Below, one piece after another: positions 5,781-6,841 of a stretch of 6,841 nt of DNA (within the stretch, counting starts at the first letter, position 1; every line of letters begins with the position of its first letter). Made by a program: the position numbers and the translations under genes. The stretch is from Candidatus Bathyarchaeota archaeon. GTDB lineage: Archaea > Thermoproteota > Bathyarchaeia > Bathyarchaeales > Bathycorpusculaceae. The stretch is from contig DAOUSM010000047.1 in the NCBI GenBank assembly GCA_030627225.1, forward strand, positions 1 to 6,841. The letters are read 5' to 3'. The notes beneath the pieces are model-generated. The model did no database searches. It had not been told where the DNA came from and saw only the letters and a list, made by a program, of their open reading frames with translations.

Positions 5781-6841
5781 GTGCCGCGGTATCGAAGTGT
5801 ATTCAGGGACGAAACAAAACTTGACATTAACTATGTTCCTTACAAGCTTCCCCATAGAGATAGGGAGCTGCGTTTGCTGATGGAGTTTTTCAGTTTTATA
5901 CTGCAGTTTCCAGAGAAAATGGCTCAAAGGGTCATGATAACTGGTGACGTTGGTACGGGTAAAACTGTGCTTTCCCAACGGTTTGGGGCTGATATCACCC
6001 GCGAAGCAGATAAGCGTGGGATAAGCCTCCGTTATGTTCATGTTAATTGCCGGGAATATCGTGGAAGCCTTTTCCTCATTCTGCATCATGTAGTTTCCAT
6101 TTTTCATCCAAACTTTCCGCGACGGGGCTACTCTGCTGAGGAGCTTCTACGCATTCTCTTACAAATTTTAGACGAGGAAAACACCTACGTAATCTTAACA
6201 TTGGATGAATTTGAAAGCCTCGTTGAGAGAGAGGGCTCTGAAGCAGTTTACAAACTCACTCGTTTACAAGAAATAAGACCGAACAAGCCTCAAAGAATGT
6301 CGCTTATATGCATTTTACGAAGCCTAAAAATAATTGAACGGTTAGACGCAAGCACAAAGAGCACCTTACAATCCAACATAATCAGCCTTGAGAAATACTC
6401 AAAACAGCAGCTTATGGACATTCTCAACGACCGCGTTTCACTTGCCTTTAAGCCCTTAACAGTGCCAGAAGACACTATGAGCCTAATTGCTGAACTTGCG
6501 TTCTCCGAGGGTGGAAACGCCCGCTTCGGCATCGAACTACTTTGGAGGGCTGGAAAATACGCTGATGCTGAAGATTTGGGAACAGTTATTCCAGAATGCG
6601 TCCGTAGAGCTGTTTCAAGCATATATCCCGTGATGCGCAGGAGCGATTTAGTCTTTCTAAGTCTACATGAGAAACTGTTCTTGTTGGGCTTAGCCAGATT
6701 TTTCAAGGGAAGTGAAAGGGCCTACGTTTCTCTAGCAGAGGCTGAACAAGCCTACACCGTTGTCTGCGAAGAATTCAACATGCAACCAGTCAGCCACACA
6801 CAGCTGTGGAAATACCTTCAGACACTCTCAACCCTCGGCAT
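5781..6841 (+). CDS. Divergent Orc1/Cdc6-family AAA+ ATPase, C-terminus beyond window
   Basis: The frame is open from GTG at 5781 to the window end, giving 353 complete codons; Orc1/Cdc6 proteins are usually about 400, so only the end of the winged-helix domain is missing. Family members bind origin DNA and load the MCM helicase, and archaeal paralogues may be regulators. The N-terminus carries the expected VPYKLPHRDREL lead-in (19-30), then Walker A GDVGTGKT (55-62), Walker B LTLDEFE (139-145), the lid-region phrase EKYSKQQLMDILNDR (204-218) and sensor 2 GGNAR with R248 before a RAGKYAD helix. A winged-helix region starts near residue 285 with LSLHEKLFLLGLARF. Two active-site positions are unusual: sensor 1 reads ICILRSL, where typical members have a N-D pair, and box VII reads LDASTKST, where L-D-x-R is typical. 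It may be a lineage-specific paralogue rather than the main initiator. Confidence 0.92.
   Translation, partial: MPRYRSVFRDETKLDINYVPYKLPHRDRELRLLMEFFSFILQFPEKMAQRVMITGDVGTGKTVLSQRFGADITREADKRGISLRYVHVNCREYRGSLFLILHHVVSIFHPNFPRRGYSAEELLRILLQILDEENTYVILTLDEFESLVEREGSEAVYKLTRLQEIRPNKPQRMSLICILRSLKIIERLDASTKSTLQSNIISLEKYSKQQLMDILNDRVSLAFKPLTVPEDTMSLIAELAFSEGGNARFGIELLWRAGKYADAEDLGTVIPECVRRAVSSIYPVMRRSDLVFLSLHEKLFLLGLARFFKGSERAYVSLAEAEQAYTVVCEEFNMQPVSHTQLWKYLQTLSTLG

Noticed and set aside
5795..5806. The 12-mer AAGTGTATTCAG, shared with 3319-3330
   Set aside because: About one chance repeat of this length is expected in a window of this size, and one copy lies inside a coding region.
5670..6706. 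Minus-strand open frames of 138-145 codons opposite the Cdc6-like gene
   Set aside because: They lie opposite a well-supported AAA+ coding frame and show no motif or ribosome site of their own.

Overview
The window reads as archaeal chromosome, most likely an uncultured Thermoproteota lineage of the Bathyarchaeia type; that placement is inferred from gene content, since no search could be run. The supporting genes are a short archaeal-type triosephosphate isomerase, a pyruvoyl-dependent arginine decarboxylase, an archaeal-style glycogen debranching enzyme, an Ard1/RimI-like N-terminal acetyltransferase and an Orc1/Cdc6-type AAA+ ATPase. The DNA is moderately AT-rich and genes are tightly packed. 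Several minus-strand genes appear to start at TTG; two of these TTGs follow clear Shine-Dalgarno sites.

Layout. Positions 1-3252 (minus strand, read right to left) hold a compact three-gene carbohydrate unit: triosephosphate isomerase (2566-3252), a DUF89/ARMT1-like metal phosphatase (1672-2553) and a glycogen debranching enzyme (1-1671, C-terminus cut by the window edge). The first junction is 12 bp, with the ribosome site overlapping the previous stop codon. The second junction is 0 bp, TAG directly followed by ATG in the same frame. Upstream of the unit lies a short control region with a 12-bp perfect palindrome and a second small inverted repeat. Positions 3340-3882 (minus) carry pdaD, which makes agmatine from arginine. 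Positions 4058-5531 (minus) hold two acyltransferase-fold genes whose ends probably overlap: a FemAB/DUF2156-like protein followed by the RimI/Ard1-like acetyltransferase. From 5781 to the right edge the plus strand encodes a divergent Orc1/Cdc6-family ATPase, open at the window end. The 5532-5780 gap holds the divergent promoters.

How they work together. The left unit links glycogen breakdown to lower glycolysis, with the DUF89 protein plausibly removing damaged or excess sugar phosphates. PdaD supplies agmatine for polyamines and archaeal tRNA modification. The two acyltransferases may be co-translated. The Cdc6-like protein is the most unusual gene here: its Walker motifs and sensor 2 are intact, but sensor 1 and the box VII arginine are replaced. 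I see no mobile element, CRISPR array, tRNA, rRNA or defence system, and no convincing replication-origin repeats beside the Cdc6-like gene. No gene-free stretch exceeds 300 bases.
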